Source of the DNA: Adenanthera pavonina
Lineage: Eukaryota; Streptophyta; Magnoliopsida; Fabales; Fabaceae
Assembly: GCA_026686845.1 (NCBI GenBank)
Contig: JAIVEN010000002.1
Location: 27,998,001-28,062,000, forward strand
Direction of reading: 5' to 3'
Length of the DNA: 64,000 bases
The notes under the pieces are model-generated. The model worked only from the letters and a program-made list of their open reading frames with translations. It searched no databases and had not been told where the DNA came from. Positions 32,029 through 42,566 of this stretch are shown in pieces. The stretch's first letter is position 1. Every line of letters starts with the position of its first letter. The translations under genes and the position numbers were made by a program.

Positions 32029-34267
32029 TGTAACGCCCCTCATGATATCTTTATTGGTTTTGTGTTCAGGATAAGAGGAAGTAGGACGGATATGGTTCAA
32101 GAGGAAACAAAAAAGGGGCTCCGCGCCGCGGCGAGAGACTTCCAGTAGCATTTTTCGAAAATTCTATGGAGGAGCCGTGGCGAGAGTCGAGATTTTTGCT
32201 TAAAACCGGATCATTTCGGACGCTCGAATAGAAAAAAAACAAAAGGAAACTGAGGGAGATCGTGAGAGAGCTGTGCTAGGGTTTGAATCTCCGGCGTCCA
32301 GGGGTGATTTCAGACCAAGGGAGCTTGGATTTAAGTTGATAAGTTACTTCTACACCTCCCTCTCCATTTTTATTCGGTGGAAATATGGGGTTTTTGGTTT
32401 TGAGGTTGGGTTTTCGGTTTGTGACGAAATCCACCGATTGAAATGGTTTAAATGAGGTTAATAATGTGTGTTTTGATGTTCTTGATATTTGGATTTGAGT
32501 TTGGAAGGGTTTAAGTGTGATTTGAGCTTAACCCTAGGTTGTTTTCGGTTAGAACTCTTGGGAATCCAATATGTATGTGTTTGAGTAGTATTTGAAGGGT
32601 CCCTAAGAGTTTATTGATTCATGAGAGGGGTGTTGGAACGCTGGGTTAGGCCTAAAGTGGTTAAATTGTGATATTGTGATTATGGGTGTATTATGTTAAT
32701 GGGAGAATTATGTATTATGAAGGTTATTTGGTTAGTTGCGTGGGGCTCAAGAGTATTGAAGTTCAAGAAAGCGTGTGGAATTTGCGTGAGCGTGGTATTG
32801 ACAACCTGAGGTAACCGGGTGTTTGTTTATGTGGTTCTATACGATAGTATGTATAGTTATGTATATATGCATGTCTTTTTCATACCACGATAGTGATATA
32901 TGTGTGTGTTGTTTTTATATATATCGTGGTATGCGTATAGTAGATGTGATATGATGTGATGTATGGACGTTACGATGATCATGATGATTATGATGATACA
33001 TTAGCATCACCACATGTTATTGTTACATCGATATATATATAACGGATAAAGTGGTGATGATGTGATAATGTATGATATATGATGATAAATGAAATTGTTA
33101 GGGAGAATAAGGTTGGAGTATGTGATGTATGTATATGTTAGGGAGGATAAGGGTGGATTGTATATGTGTGTTAGGGAGAATAAGGATGGATTATATGTAC
33201 GTGTGTGTTAGGGAGGATAAGGATGGAAGTCCCGAAGAGGACGACATGCATACCACGCATTTTACATTACATTCATACGTTTTATGATTCATGTCTGTGT
33301 ATATATATATGTTTATGTGTTGTTGATCCCGGTTACTGAGACATTGTCTCACCCCACCCTCTCCCATGACTAACCCTTTCAGGTGAAGGTTCTGGTACTA
33401 GTCTGGAGAAGCAAAGAGAGTAGCTGTGTACGTGGGAAGTCTATGTAGTGTTTATATATTTGGTTAATGTATTATGTGCCAAGTAGGATAGAAAGTGTGT
33501 ATTAGATATATGAGATTGATAGGATTGTTATGGATGAATGTATGTTTGTTTATGTATTATGGAATGTGTTATGTTGGTGTTCTGAGAGTGTTAGGTGTGT
33601 GGAAGTTGGTATGGTAGTATTTGTGAGCCCAGAGTGGCTTGGGCCTGGTTGTTGTGTTTTAGGGCCTGTAGCCCATCTTGTCATGTTGAGGTTCAAGGGG
33701 GTCAAAACTCTGAGGAGTGGTTCCTTTGAGGGGAAACCTCTTTGGATAGGTTGGTTTGGAGATTTAAGACCTGTATGAATGGTCTCTGAGTGACCAGTTG
33801 TCTTTGGTGACAATTGGAGTTGGTTAGTATTGAGTTTTGATCAATAAATGGTTAAAACAGTGTCAGGGGTCTAGAATCTCCATACGGAGTTGGATTGAGG
33901 TGAAAGTGGTGTCCATGGTTAGATTGGGACTAGATTGACTTGTAGAAGTTGGTATCAAGTCAATCGGAGGTCGGAGCATAAAGTTATGCGCGTCAGAAGT
34001 TCGCCCCAAAACATTGAAGTGCTGATATGGGATATCAGCAAGGGGGCGCCGCGGCTAAAGTGTCCAGGCCACGGCGCCAGTGATGGCAGTAGCGAGGGAG
34101 AAATAGAGCAGGCTGGAGCCGCAGCGGTCCTGTAGTGGCCACGGCCCCAGCCCAAATTTTGGTATTTTTGGGGTTCGTTTCCGCTGGTTTGAGGTTGTGA
34201 GATGTTGTTTGGAGTTGTGAGGTTGGGTTTTGTGAGTATTGGTTACTTGTGGAGGTAGGATGTTACA
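32029..34267 (+). mobile_element. Solo LTR, distinct gypsy-like family, TSD TTATA
   Basis: 2239 bp, TGTAACGCCCCTCATG ... GTAGGATGTTACA, flanked by ttata at 32024-32028 and 34268-34272. It is clearly more GC-rich than its surroundings (for example gggccgcg-type stretches at 32118-32135 and 34040-34150), and its sequence is unlike the A, G and C LTRs. Orientation is inferred from TGTAACGCCCC at the left, as in many gypsy LTRs. The overlapping frames at 33530-34155 on both strands are not genes. Confidence 0.92.
33097..33232. repeat. Minisatellite, four ~33-40 bp units
   Basis: gttaggga(g)(a/g)ataagg(g/a)tgga starts at 33097, 33137, 33170 and 33207, separated by variable TG-rich spacers. It lies inside the solo LTR at 32029. 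Confidence 0.88.
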
Positions 34268-34697
34268 TTATATATACTGAAATTCTGCCAAATCATCAAC
34301 TCAAAATCTTCTACTCTTACATACTTCATTCTTTGTACTCCACATATACACAATGATTAAAAGAGTTTATCCATTGTAAACAATCTTATCTTCATCTGGA
34401 AGAAAGATTTTCTTGTAAGGGGATATCACAAGGGATTGGGAAGCACTTAGCTAGAGTGCAAAGAGAGAGAGTGTGAGCTCTAAAACAGAGTATCATAGCT
34501 ATACTGTGGCATTTGCAAGAAGCCTATTGAATTCTTGCAAGATAGTGAAAAATCTCAAGTTGTGGCTTGAGGACTGGACGTAGGTCAAGATTGAGGGACC
34601 AAACCAGGATAAACATCTGTGTCTTCTCTTCTCTATAACTAGTTTTACTTGTTATTTATTTATACTTGAGGGACCAAATCAAGATTGAGGGACCAAA

Positions 34698-36114
34698 CCA
34701 GAATTCAGTGAGTTTCTTGCAAATGGCACAGTACAAAGTTGATGCTTTGTTTCTAGAGCTCACACTTTCACTCTTTGCACTCTCACTTGGTACTTCCCCA
34801 TTCCCTTGTGATATCCCCTTACAAGAAAATCTATCTTTCAGATGAAGATAAGATTGTGTACAACTAATCAACTCTCTTAATCAGAGTGAATATGAAAGTT
34901 AGAGTACAAATATTGAAGTGTGAGAGTAAGAGACTTAGAGTAGATAATTTGGTAGAGCTTCAGTATATATAAACTTAAAACCATTACCCACATTTTCAAA
35001 TGAAGTTCTATTTATAGATTTCTGCCTCAACTAGACGTTAGAGACAAGATCTAGCCGTTAGAGATGTTACCCAACAGTTATACTGAGAATCTATCCATTC
35101 ACCAACCTCATTAAATGCTTCTGACACTCAAAGTTCAAATTTCAGTGATTCGATAGACGAATTTCACAAAAATTAAAAGTTACAGCCTTTAATGTTGAAC
35201 TCTCGAAGTTCGTCTGTCATGAAGTGAAATTTGAATTTTCATCTTTAGAAAATGATTCTATGTTGGAACATACGAATTTCCATATTTAAAGTTGTTCTGT
35301 TAAGTATGAACAGTAAATTCAATTTACTACAGTGTCTTCAAAATTTGAATTTTGGAACCCAAAATTCGTCTGTCATAAGCTGGTTTATGAGGCATAGTAG
35401 TTCATCTTATTCAAAATTTAAATTTTTAGAGAGCAAAGTTCGTCTATCAGAGAGACCTCTTTCAGACTTACTTCAAAATTTGAATTTATGAATACTGTCA
35501 TTGTATGTCAACATATCATTATCACAAGCTTTATTTCTGAAATTTGAATTTTCATGTTCAAAGTTCGTCTGTCAGTGAGCAATTTAAAAACACAATCTTC
35601 ACTTGACTTCAGATGAAATTTGACATATTCTCAGATGAATTTTTCAATTTTTATAAGTTGCATTTTTTCTGAAATTCGAATTTTTAAACACCAAAATTCG
35701 TCTGCCAAAGAAAGCTTTCTTCAGACTTGTATCAAAATTTGAATTTTATAAAGTCAAAATTCATCTATCAGAGAAGCCGCTTTTCAGACTTATCCATTTT
35801 CAATACAAAATTCGAATTTCCAAAGCTAAAGTTCAAATTTTCAAAATGACAGATCAGTATAAACCTTTCAAACTTCATCTGTTGGTGGGTGTTTTTCAAA
35901 TATTCCATGAATTAACATAGAATCAAGGTTTTAAAACATCTTTTCACCAAATCAAAGTCTTTTACTCAAATTAACACATTACTAAGCAATCTACATCTAT
36001 CCTTGCACTGATTTCTCTAGAATTCCTTCACTAGAAACCTTTTGTGCACCTTTGATATCTTTATTCCAAGCTCTTGAAGGTTAGTTTGAAATCATCAAAA
36101 CACGTGATTCAACA
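34698..36114 (-). repeat. Inverted copy of the element C LTR next to its 5' LTR
   Basis: From about 34698 ('gagtttcttgcaaatggcac') the sequence is the antisense LTR, matching 58640-58848 and then 58118-58340 and the solo LTR at 233. It runs to the LTR terminus GATTCAACA at 36114. Then, with no primer-binding site, gag begins. The 5' LTR and this copy thus form a head-to-head inverted pair with its turn near 34655-34700. Confidence 0.85.
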
Positions 36115-36850
36115 AATAGGAGAAGAGTCTTACTGAACTTCAAAGCAAAACACTGCCTGGTTAGTGCATTGAATCAAGATGAATTCTATAGGGTCTCACA
36201 ATGCTCTACAGCCAAGGATATGTGGGACACCCTTGAAATTGCTCATGAAGAAACCATTGGAGTTAGAGAAAACAAATTGAACTCCTGCATAGGAGAGTAC
36301 GAGAGCTTCAAAATGGTTGAAGGTGAGAGTATCAAAGAACTGCAAAAGAGATTCACCCTTATTGTGAATCAATTGAAAAGTTTTGGCAAGGAGTACACTC
36401 AGACAGAAAAGGTCAGAAAGGTCCTCAAAGCTCTTTCTCTAGAATGACAACCCAAAGTAACAGCAATAGAGGAAGCTAGAGGAGAATCAATGGCATTTGT
36501 CACAGCCCTCTTCGGCAGCCTTAAAGAATATGAAGGAAAAATGAAGGCTCTCAAGGAGGCAGGACAAGACAGAAAGAAGAAGGGTCTTGCTCTGAAAGCT
36601 GGTAAGGAGAAAAAAGAAGAATATGATGATGGAGAAGAGCTAGATAAAGAAACTCTAGCTATGATGGTCAAAATTTGAAAGATTTTATAACAAGAAAAGA
36701 AGCAAGAAATTCTTCAAGAAAGGAGTAGTTGGAGATAGTAAGAGAGAAGGAAAAGAACCAATAACCTGCTACGAGTGCAAGAAGCAGGGACATATCAAAT
36801 AGGATTGTCCACAATTCCTAAAGAAGCAAGAAAAAGAAAAGAAAGCTACA
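36115..36850 (+). pseudogene. Element C gag (copia type), broken
   Basis: Reads QDEFYRVSQCSTAKDMWDTL, H-E-E-T-x-G-V-R-E-N-K, Y-E-S-F-K-M-x-E-G-E-S-I, the signature of the copia gag polypeptide (UBN2 type). A stop follows LKALSLE at 36445 and the frame continues with a K/E-rich segment. After a frame change near 36680 comes a zinc knuckle C-Y-E-C-K-K-Q-G-H-I-K-stop-D-C-P (36770-36812; C-x2-C-x4-H-x4-C). The first part of gag, before QDEF, is missing at the junction with the inverted LTR. Confidence 0.88.
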
Positions 36851-36999
36851 GACAAAGGCAAGAAGAAAAGAGAGTACATCTCATCAATCTGGGGTAACAG
36901 CTCAGATGATGAAGATGAAATTGCCAACATCTATCTGATGGCACTTACATCTGAAGAAGCTGAAATCCCATCCAACAGTGATCAGGAAGATGAGGTATA

Positions 37000-37640
37000 T
37001 GAATTTGAACCTTCCTATTCTGAATTACTAGATGCATTTCATGAATTGCATGATGAGTTCATTAAAACTGCCAAAGAACTCAAACAAGCTTAGAGAAAGA
37101 TTAACAAGTTAGAATCTCAACATAACATCTCTAAAACTACTTATCTGTATATTGCTGAATCTGCTTGATGTAAATCATGCATTGAATTAAAGTAAACCAA
37201 TGACTATCTGGTGAAAAGCATGTCTAGACTTACTAAAGGAAAAGACATGTTATTTGCATTAATGGGAAGTCAGAGAATAACACAGGGAAAGGCTGGACTT
37301 GGCTATAACCCTTGTGCAGTAAAAGAAAAGATTAGGAAGAAAAATCAAAATGTGTATATGAGACACTTTGTGCATGCTAGTGGCAGTAAAAAGAAAGATC
37401 ATATTACATGACATATTGAATCCTATGATCAACCAAAGTATGTAAGATAAAAATATTATCTACATTGCTTTCTTCCTGCATCTTAATCTAGCAGTCCCTT
37501 TACCACCTTCACTTCTGTAATAAGAAGGGACATATTTCCAGTTCATGTACGTTAAAGAAAAATGGACTTGATAGGAAGGTTAAATGGATTACTAAAGATA
37601 CATCTGTATCTAGAGAAAATACTACTAACAGAAAAGGACC
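37000..37640 (+). pseudogene. Element C gag-protease linker, decayed
   Basis: Coding-like sequence without a clean frame: S-Y-S-E-L-L-D-A-F-H-E-L-H-D-E-F (37015-37062), then a coiled-coil-like K-I-N-K-L-E, SMSRLTKGKDML (37217-37252) and GKAGLGYNP (37285-37311). A second knuckle-like stretch 'ttctgtaataagaagggacatatttcc' (FCNKKGHIS) lies at 37512-37539. These elements normally lie between gag and protease in Sireviruses. Stops are frequent. Confidence 0.7.
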
Positions 37641-37670
37641 CGAGCAAATTTGGGTACCTAAAAAGAAAAT

Positions 37671-37845
37671 ATGAACTTTGTTTTGCAAGTTTGTCTTAAA
37701 GCTAGAAAAAGCAATAAATGGTATATGGACAGTGCCTGCTCAAGTCATATGACTGGTGATATGGAGAAGTTTATCACCCTTAAAGATAAGAAAGGAGGAA
37801 AGGTGACCTTTGGAGGTGATCAATATGGAAAAATAGTTGGCATTA
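37671..37845 (+). pseudogene. Element C aspartic protease, truncated
   Basis: KSNKWYMDSACSSHMTGD is the copia protease active-site region. The usual D-S-G is D-S-A here. F-G-G-D-x-x-G-K-I-V-G-I follows. Then the frame runs into an inverted piece of integrase at about 37845, so the second half of protease and the whole GAG-pre-integrase domain are lost. Confidence 0.85.
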
Positions 37846-38003
37846 GCATTGTGATCAATTCTATGCTCAATACAATACTCTAGGAAGTATGAATTTTCAA
37901 ATTCTCTTCCATGATCAGATCTGATAGATATAATAGAAATACCTTTCTCATTTTGTACTTTCTTAGCTAAGGTTACAAATGCATCAAAGGAATGGTAACT
38001 GTT
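37846..38003 (-). pseudogene. Inverted fragment of the element C integrase core
   Basis: In the middle of a plus-strand pol, this piece reads on the minus strand: F-D-A-F-V-T-L-A-K-K-V-Q-N-E-K-G, I-x-x-I-R-S-D-H-G-R-E-F-E-N, then Y-C-I-E-H-R-I-D-H-N. RSDHGREFEN is the second catalytic Asp region of copia integrases. About 160 bp were flipped in place, and the sequence before it in the integrase (HHCC finger, first Asp) is deleted. Confidence 0.87.
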
Positions 38004-38044
38004 ATACTATTAATCTTGATGAACTTCCTCCCTTAGATTGAACT

Positions 38045-38500
38045 CCTTAACAAAATGGAGTGGTGGAAAGGAAGAACAGAACAATTGGAGAGATGGCAAG
38101 AGCAATGCTGAATGAAAAGGAACTCTCTCAAGTATTCTGGACTAATGCAGTAAACACAGCAAGTTACATCATAAACAGAGCCTACATCACACCAATTCTT
38201 GGGAAGACTCCTTATGAGCTATACAAAGGACGAAAGCCAAACCTCTCACATTTACATATATTCAGTTGTAAGTGCTTCATCCACAACAATGGAAAGGAGA
38301 ATTCAGGTAAGTTTGATGCCAAATATGATGAAGGTATATTTCGTGGCTACTCTAGTAGGAGTAAAGCATATAGAGTTTTTAATAAAAAGTCTAAATTAGT
38401 AGAAGAATCTATGCATGTAGTGTTTATTGAAATAAAACTGTTTCAAACCATGTCACTAATGAAGATGATCTTATTTCAAATTTTAAGAACTTAGATCTTT
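38045..38500 (+). pseudogene. Element C integrase, C-terminal part
   Basis: Starts at P-stop-QNGVVERKNRTIGEMARAML, the conserved P-Q-Q-N-G-V-x-E-R-K-N integrase motif with the catalytic Glu. It continues through W-T-N-A-V-N-T-A-S-Y-I-I-N-R, T-P-Y-E-L-Y-K-G-R-K-P-N, F-S-C-K-C-F and F-D-A-K-Y-D-E-G-I-F-R-G-Y-S. The usual two glutamines of PQQNG are a stop plus one glutamine here. The frame shifts near 38440. Confidence 0.88.
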
Positions 38501-40262
38501 TTGAAGAAGATAAAATTGAACCTCCAAAAATACTTGAATCTATTAACATAGAGGAAGATATTCAGGAGAAAGATTTTGAGGACAAGAATAATGAAGAAAT
38601 GTCTCAAGAACTCCCTAGAGTTTGGAGATATCAAAGGAATCATCCTGTTGATCAAGTAATTGGGGATATTCAAGAGAAAGTTAAAACCAGAAAGCAGTTA
38701 AGAGATCAGATGATAAACTGTGCTTTTATTTCTCAAATTGAACCAAAATGTACTGAAGAAGCCTTAACTGATGAATTTTGGATTTTAGTTATGTAAGATG
38801 AATTGAATCAATTTGAGAGAAATCAAGTTTGGGATTTAGTGCCTAGACCCAAAAATCATCCTATCATTGGCACTAAATAGGTTTTTAGAAATAAACTTGA
38901 TGAATCAAAATTAATAATCAGAAATAAAGCTAGACTGGTTGCTAAAGGATATAATCAAGAAGAAGGTATTGATTTTGAAGAAACCTTTACTCCAATGGCT
39001 ATATTAGAAGCAATTAGAATTCTATTAGCATATGCATGCATGAAGAATATAATGTTATATCAAATGGATGTAAAGAGTGCTTTTTTTAATGGATATATTA
39101 TGGAAGAAGTTTATGTAGACCAACCTCCAGGTTTTGAGGACTTTACAAAACCAAACCATGTTTATAAACTGAAGAAAGACCTTTATGGTTTAAAGCAAGC
39201 CCCTAGAGCATGGTATGAAAGGTTAAGTAATTTTCTAATTGAAAAGGGGTTTAACAGAGGAAAAGCAGATACTACTTTGTTCACTAAGAAAGAAAATAAA
39301 GATTTACTTATTGTCCAAATTTATGTTGATGATATTATATTTGGTGCTACTAATGAATCTCTTTGCAAGAATTTCTCTAAGCTAATGCAAGGTAAGCTCG
39401 GAATGTCAATGATGGGTGAGCTTAACTTCTTCCTTAGATTACAAATTAAGCAATGTGATGATGGCATCTTTCTCAATCAATCCAAGTATCTAAAGGAATT
39501 ACTGAAAAAGTTTAGCATGGAGAACGCTAAGCCAATGGGAACACCTATGGCTACTGCAACCAAGCTTGATATGGATGAAGGAGGAATAATGTTTGACATA
39601 ACCCAGTATAGAAGAATGATTGGATTTCTGCTATACCTAACTACCAGTAGACTTGACATTATATTCAGTGTCTGTATGTGTGGAAAGTTCCAATCATGCC
39701 CCAAAGAAACCCATACAACTGCTGTAAAGCGTATCTTCATATATCTTATTGGAATATCATAGATGGGTCTTTGGTATCCAAAGGGCAATAGAGAAGATCT
39801 CAAAAGATACATTGATGCTGACTTTGTAGGATCCAAAACTGATAGAAAAAGCACAAGTGGAATATATCAGTTTCTTGGAGGATCCTTGGTCTCATGGTTT
39901 AACAAGAAGCAAAACAGCATGGCCTTGTCCATGACAAAAGCTGAATATATTGCTGCTGGAAGCTATTATGCCCAAGTCATCTGGATGATACAGCAGCTTG
40001 AAGATCTTAAGATTGGGATGAAGGAAATACCAATAATGTGTGACAACCGAAGTGCCATTAACATCACAAAGAATCCTATCATGCATTCAAGGACAAAGCA
40101 TATTAAAGTTAGGCACCACTTCATAAGGGATCATGTTCTGAAATAAGAAATCAAATTAGAGTACATCCCTACAGAAGATATTTTGTCAAAGTCTCCTTCA
40201 AAAGATAGAAATTGCAAAATTAGAAGAGAATTGGGTATGGTAAATCCTTGTGCAAATATGTT
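38500..40262 (+). pseudogene. Element C reverse transcriptase-RNase H
   Basis: After the integrase linker the RT runs from about 38810. Motifs: YQMDVKSAFFNG, EEVYVDQPPGFE, LKKDLYGLKQAPRAWYE, and the catalytic YVDD at 39322-39333. The longest clean stretch is 255 codons (38995-39762). After one stop, RNase H follows in the same frame (39763-40146): DADFVGSKTDRKSTSG, M-T-K-A-E-Y-I-A-A, CDNRSAINITKNP, and RTKHIKVRHHFIRDHV. Further stops at 38794, 38878 and 40144. The sequence is clearly of the Sirevirus branch. It would copy the RNA to DNA; here it is dead. Confidence 0.93.
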
Positions 40263-41228
40263 TTAGAATTTCTGACATTGATTTAATTCTAACTTTATCA
40301 TCGTCGTAAGTTTAATTTAAGTTGCAGGTGCTTCTCATAAGTTTCAATGACAATAAATCTGAAAAATAGAGCACACAAGAATGGAACAGTCAAAAGGTGA
40401 AAAAGAAAGCAAGAAATATGAGTTTCTAGATCTATTCTGTAGGTTTGTAAAGTTAAAATTCACATTTTAGATATGTATTAGATGAATTTCCTTGATAAAT
40501 TGTACTTTTGAACAAGTCAGCATGCTTAATGTTTGAATTTAGATGCCCATTAGATGAACTTCAGCTTGCTTTACATTGTAACAGTTCTCAGTGGTCCTTC
40601 AAAATTCGTTTGTTGGTTTATGAAATTCAAATTTTCAAAAATAAAGTTCCAATATTATCTTTGTCCAACATGAAGATTGTACGAATTTCCATTTCTCAAA
40701 ATACGCATGTTGGAAACACTTTAAAAAATGTTGAAATTTAAATTTTTGATTCAAAATTTGTCTGTTGAAACATGCTCACATTATTGAATATCTGAGAGAT
40801 GAATTTTTATAATTAAAATTTGTCTGTTGATTGTTGTATTGATAATTGCTTGCTGCTTGTTCTTCAAAATTCGAACTTTGTTGAACCTAAGTTCATCTGT
40901 TCATCTTTTGTTGTTTGAACCAAACCTCTATCAGATGAACTTCCAGGAGAAAATTCATCTGTCAGTAAGCTTTACTGAATGGGTTAACCTGTAACTGCTC
41001 GAAGTTTGAACTTTGACCCCTCAAAATTTGTCTGTTTTGTGGTTACACACGTTAAAACCAAAGGTCATCCTTTAAACAGACGTAACCCTATTTGTCTCTT
41101 TCGTGAGTCTGATCAAATTCTCTCTTCAATACTCATTAATTCTGACCATAAATCTTTATTTTCCACCATTTAAACTTCTTTTCACAACCTATAAACACAT
41201 TCTTTGCATCATTCTGAATCATTCAACC
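40263..41228 (+). other. Element C spacer between pol and the extra ORF, motif-rich
   Basis: No protein signal. From about 40430 to 41090 it carries the same two alternating motifs as the LTRs (aaattcgaa/aaattcaaattt and gtctgttg/agatgaactt), for instance at 40600-40635, 40735-40765, 40864-40895, 40930-40965 and 41005-41035. The small frame 40508-40741 is not a gene. Confidence 0.6.
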
Positions 41229-42566
41229 ATGAAAATGGCAAGAGTGAAAAATCCTGAAGTTGAAAAGGGAGAATCTCGGGCAAAGAGAACTGTGAAATCT
41301 CAATATGCCTCAAAGGAGGGTGAGAAACTGAAAAGAAAAGGTGAATCCAGCAAAGCAGCCCCCTCTAAAAGGCAGAAAACAACACCAAAGGCTAATTCAA
41401 TGAAATTTGGGCCGTCTTCACCAAAGAAAATAGAGCCTTTGGTTCCTGCTGCTGCTGCTGTTACTTCCACTTCCTCCTCTAATACTAAATCTGGAGAATA
41501 TGAGCTGACTACATTGCCATTATGGAGCAATACTCACATTCAGGTGGAATATACGACCAAGTTTGTGAGCAAGAAGGTAATCAAGCCTCACTGTGTCAAT
41601 ATGGAGGAATTTCTAATTTCTAACAACTTTGATGCCAGGCTTTGGATGATTAGATATAAAAGTTTGTTAGAAATATTGGAGAGGTATAATGATGAGGTAG
41701 TCAAGACTTGGTTTGCTTCTCTGAAATACAACAACAAGAAGAAGAAGTGGGAAGTCAATTTGAGGTCAAGGACCATTTGGCTAATAGATGAAACCTTTAA
41801 TGAGGTTTTAGAGATTCCAGGACAAGATGGCTTGAAGATTGACATTACTGCTTCTAGGTATATGGATAAGGTAGAGACTACTGATGAAGAAGGTGGCGCT
41901 TTCTTAAACTACAAGGAGAGCACAATCCTAAACATGTTGTTCAGAAGAAAGGAGAACAGACCACCCATAAGCTTGCTGAAGCCCACTGACCTTAGTGCTC
42001 AAGTGAGAATCCTACACTACATAGTATCTAGGATTATCTTCAATAAAAGAGGTGGCTTCAATCTGATCACAAGGGTAGAGGCACATGTAATGGTAGCAAT
42101 CATGCGTGGGAAGCTTATCAACATGGGACATATCATTCTCTAATGCATGATCAAGGCTAGGGATCAGAGGAAAGACTCCACACTTCCTTATGCAGCAATC
42201 ATCTCTAAGATCCTTCAGTATGCCAGAATTCAGTATCTTGAAAAAGGGAAAGGGAAGCCTATTGAGATCTTTAAGGAAAAAGAGCTGCAAAGGATGGCCA
42301 TAGAAAAGAAAGATGGAAGATGGATTTGAAAGGGAGTTGGAAAATCTGAAGATCTCTTCTTTGACGAAGATGCCTCCCTACAGCAAGAAGGTACCTCTGA
42401 GGCTCCTCCAAGACCCACATCTTAGCCTTCTCAGCCTATCCCATCTCCATCTCAGCCTGCTCAAGCTCCAATTCCATCCACTCTCTCCTCTCAAGCCAAG
42501 CCAACCAAGATCACTGAGTTGTATGATAGTTTTTCTACACTTATACTCAGCATTAGGGATGAGCAA
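41229..42566 (+). pseudogene. Element C extra ORF after pol (Sirevirus 'env-like' position), first part
   Basis: I chose ATG at 41229 because protein-like sequence starts there (MKMARVKNPEVEKGESRAKR); 126 bases upstream are open but AT-rich leader. The N-terminus is basic, with two nuclear-signal-like clusters (KLKRKGE, PSKRQKT). A serine/alanine linker follows, then a globular part with W and aromatic residues (LWMIRYKSLLEILERYN, TWFASLKYN, R-T-I-W-L-I-D-E-T-F-N-E-V-L). That part resembles the plant-transposon-protein domain found in extra ORFs of plant retroelements. No signal peptide or membrane segment is visible. Stops at 42141 and 42327, then a P/S/Q-rich stretch. Exactly 446 codons precede the G insertion, which falls after codon CAA. 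Confidence 0.75.

Larger units (their letters stand above)
30873..34697 (+). repeat. Element C 5' LTR (sense), interrupted and lacking its 3' end
   Basis: It begins TGTTGAATCAAGTG and follows the 3' LTR at 57187. It is interrupted by the solo LTR at 32029-34267 and continues from 34268 through '...ggcttgaggactgg'. It ends near 34697 in a duplicated 'gattgagggaccaaaccag' phrase. The final ~150 bases (...CTAACA) and the primer-binding site are missing, because the sequence turns into an inverted LTR copy. It is rich in AATTCGAATT and CAGACGAA motifs. Confidence 0.82.

Noticed and set aside
33530..34155. Overlapping ORFs on both strands (82, 87, 66 and 66 codons) as possible genes
   Set aside because: They occur in the GC-richer part of a solo LTR with few stops by composition; no protein family is recognisable and they mirror each other.
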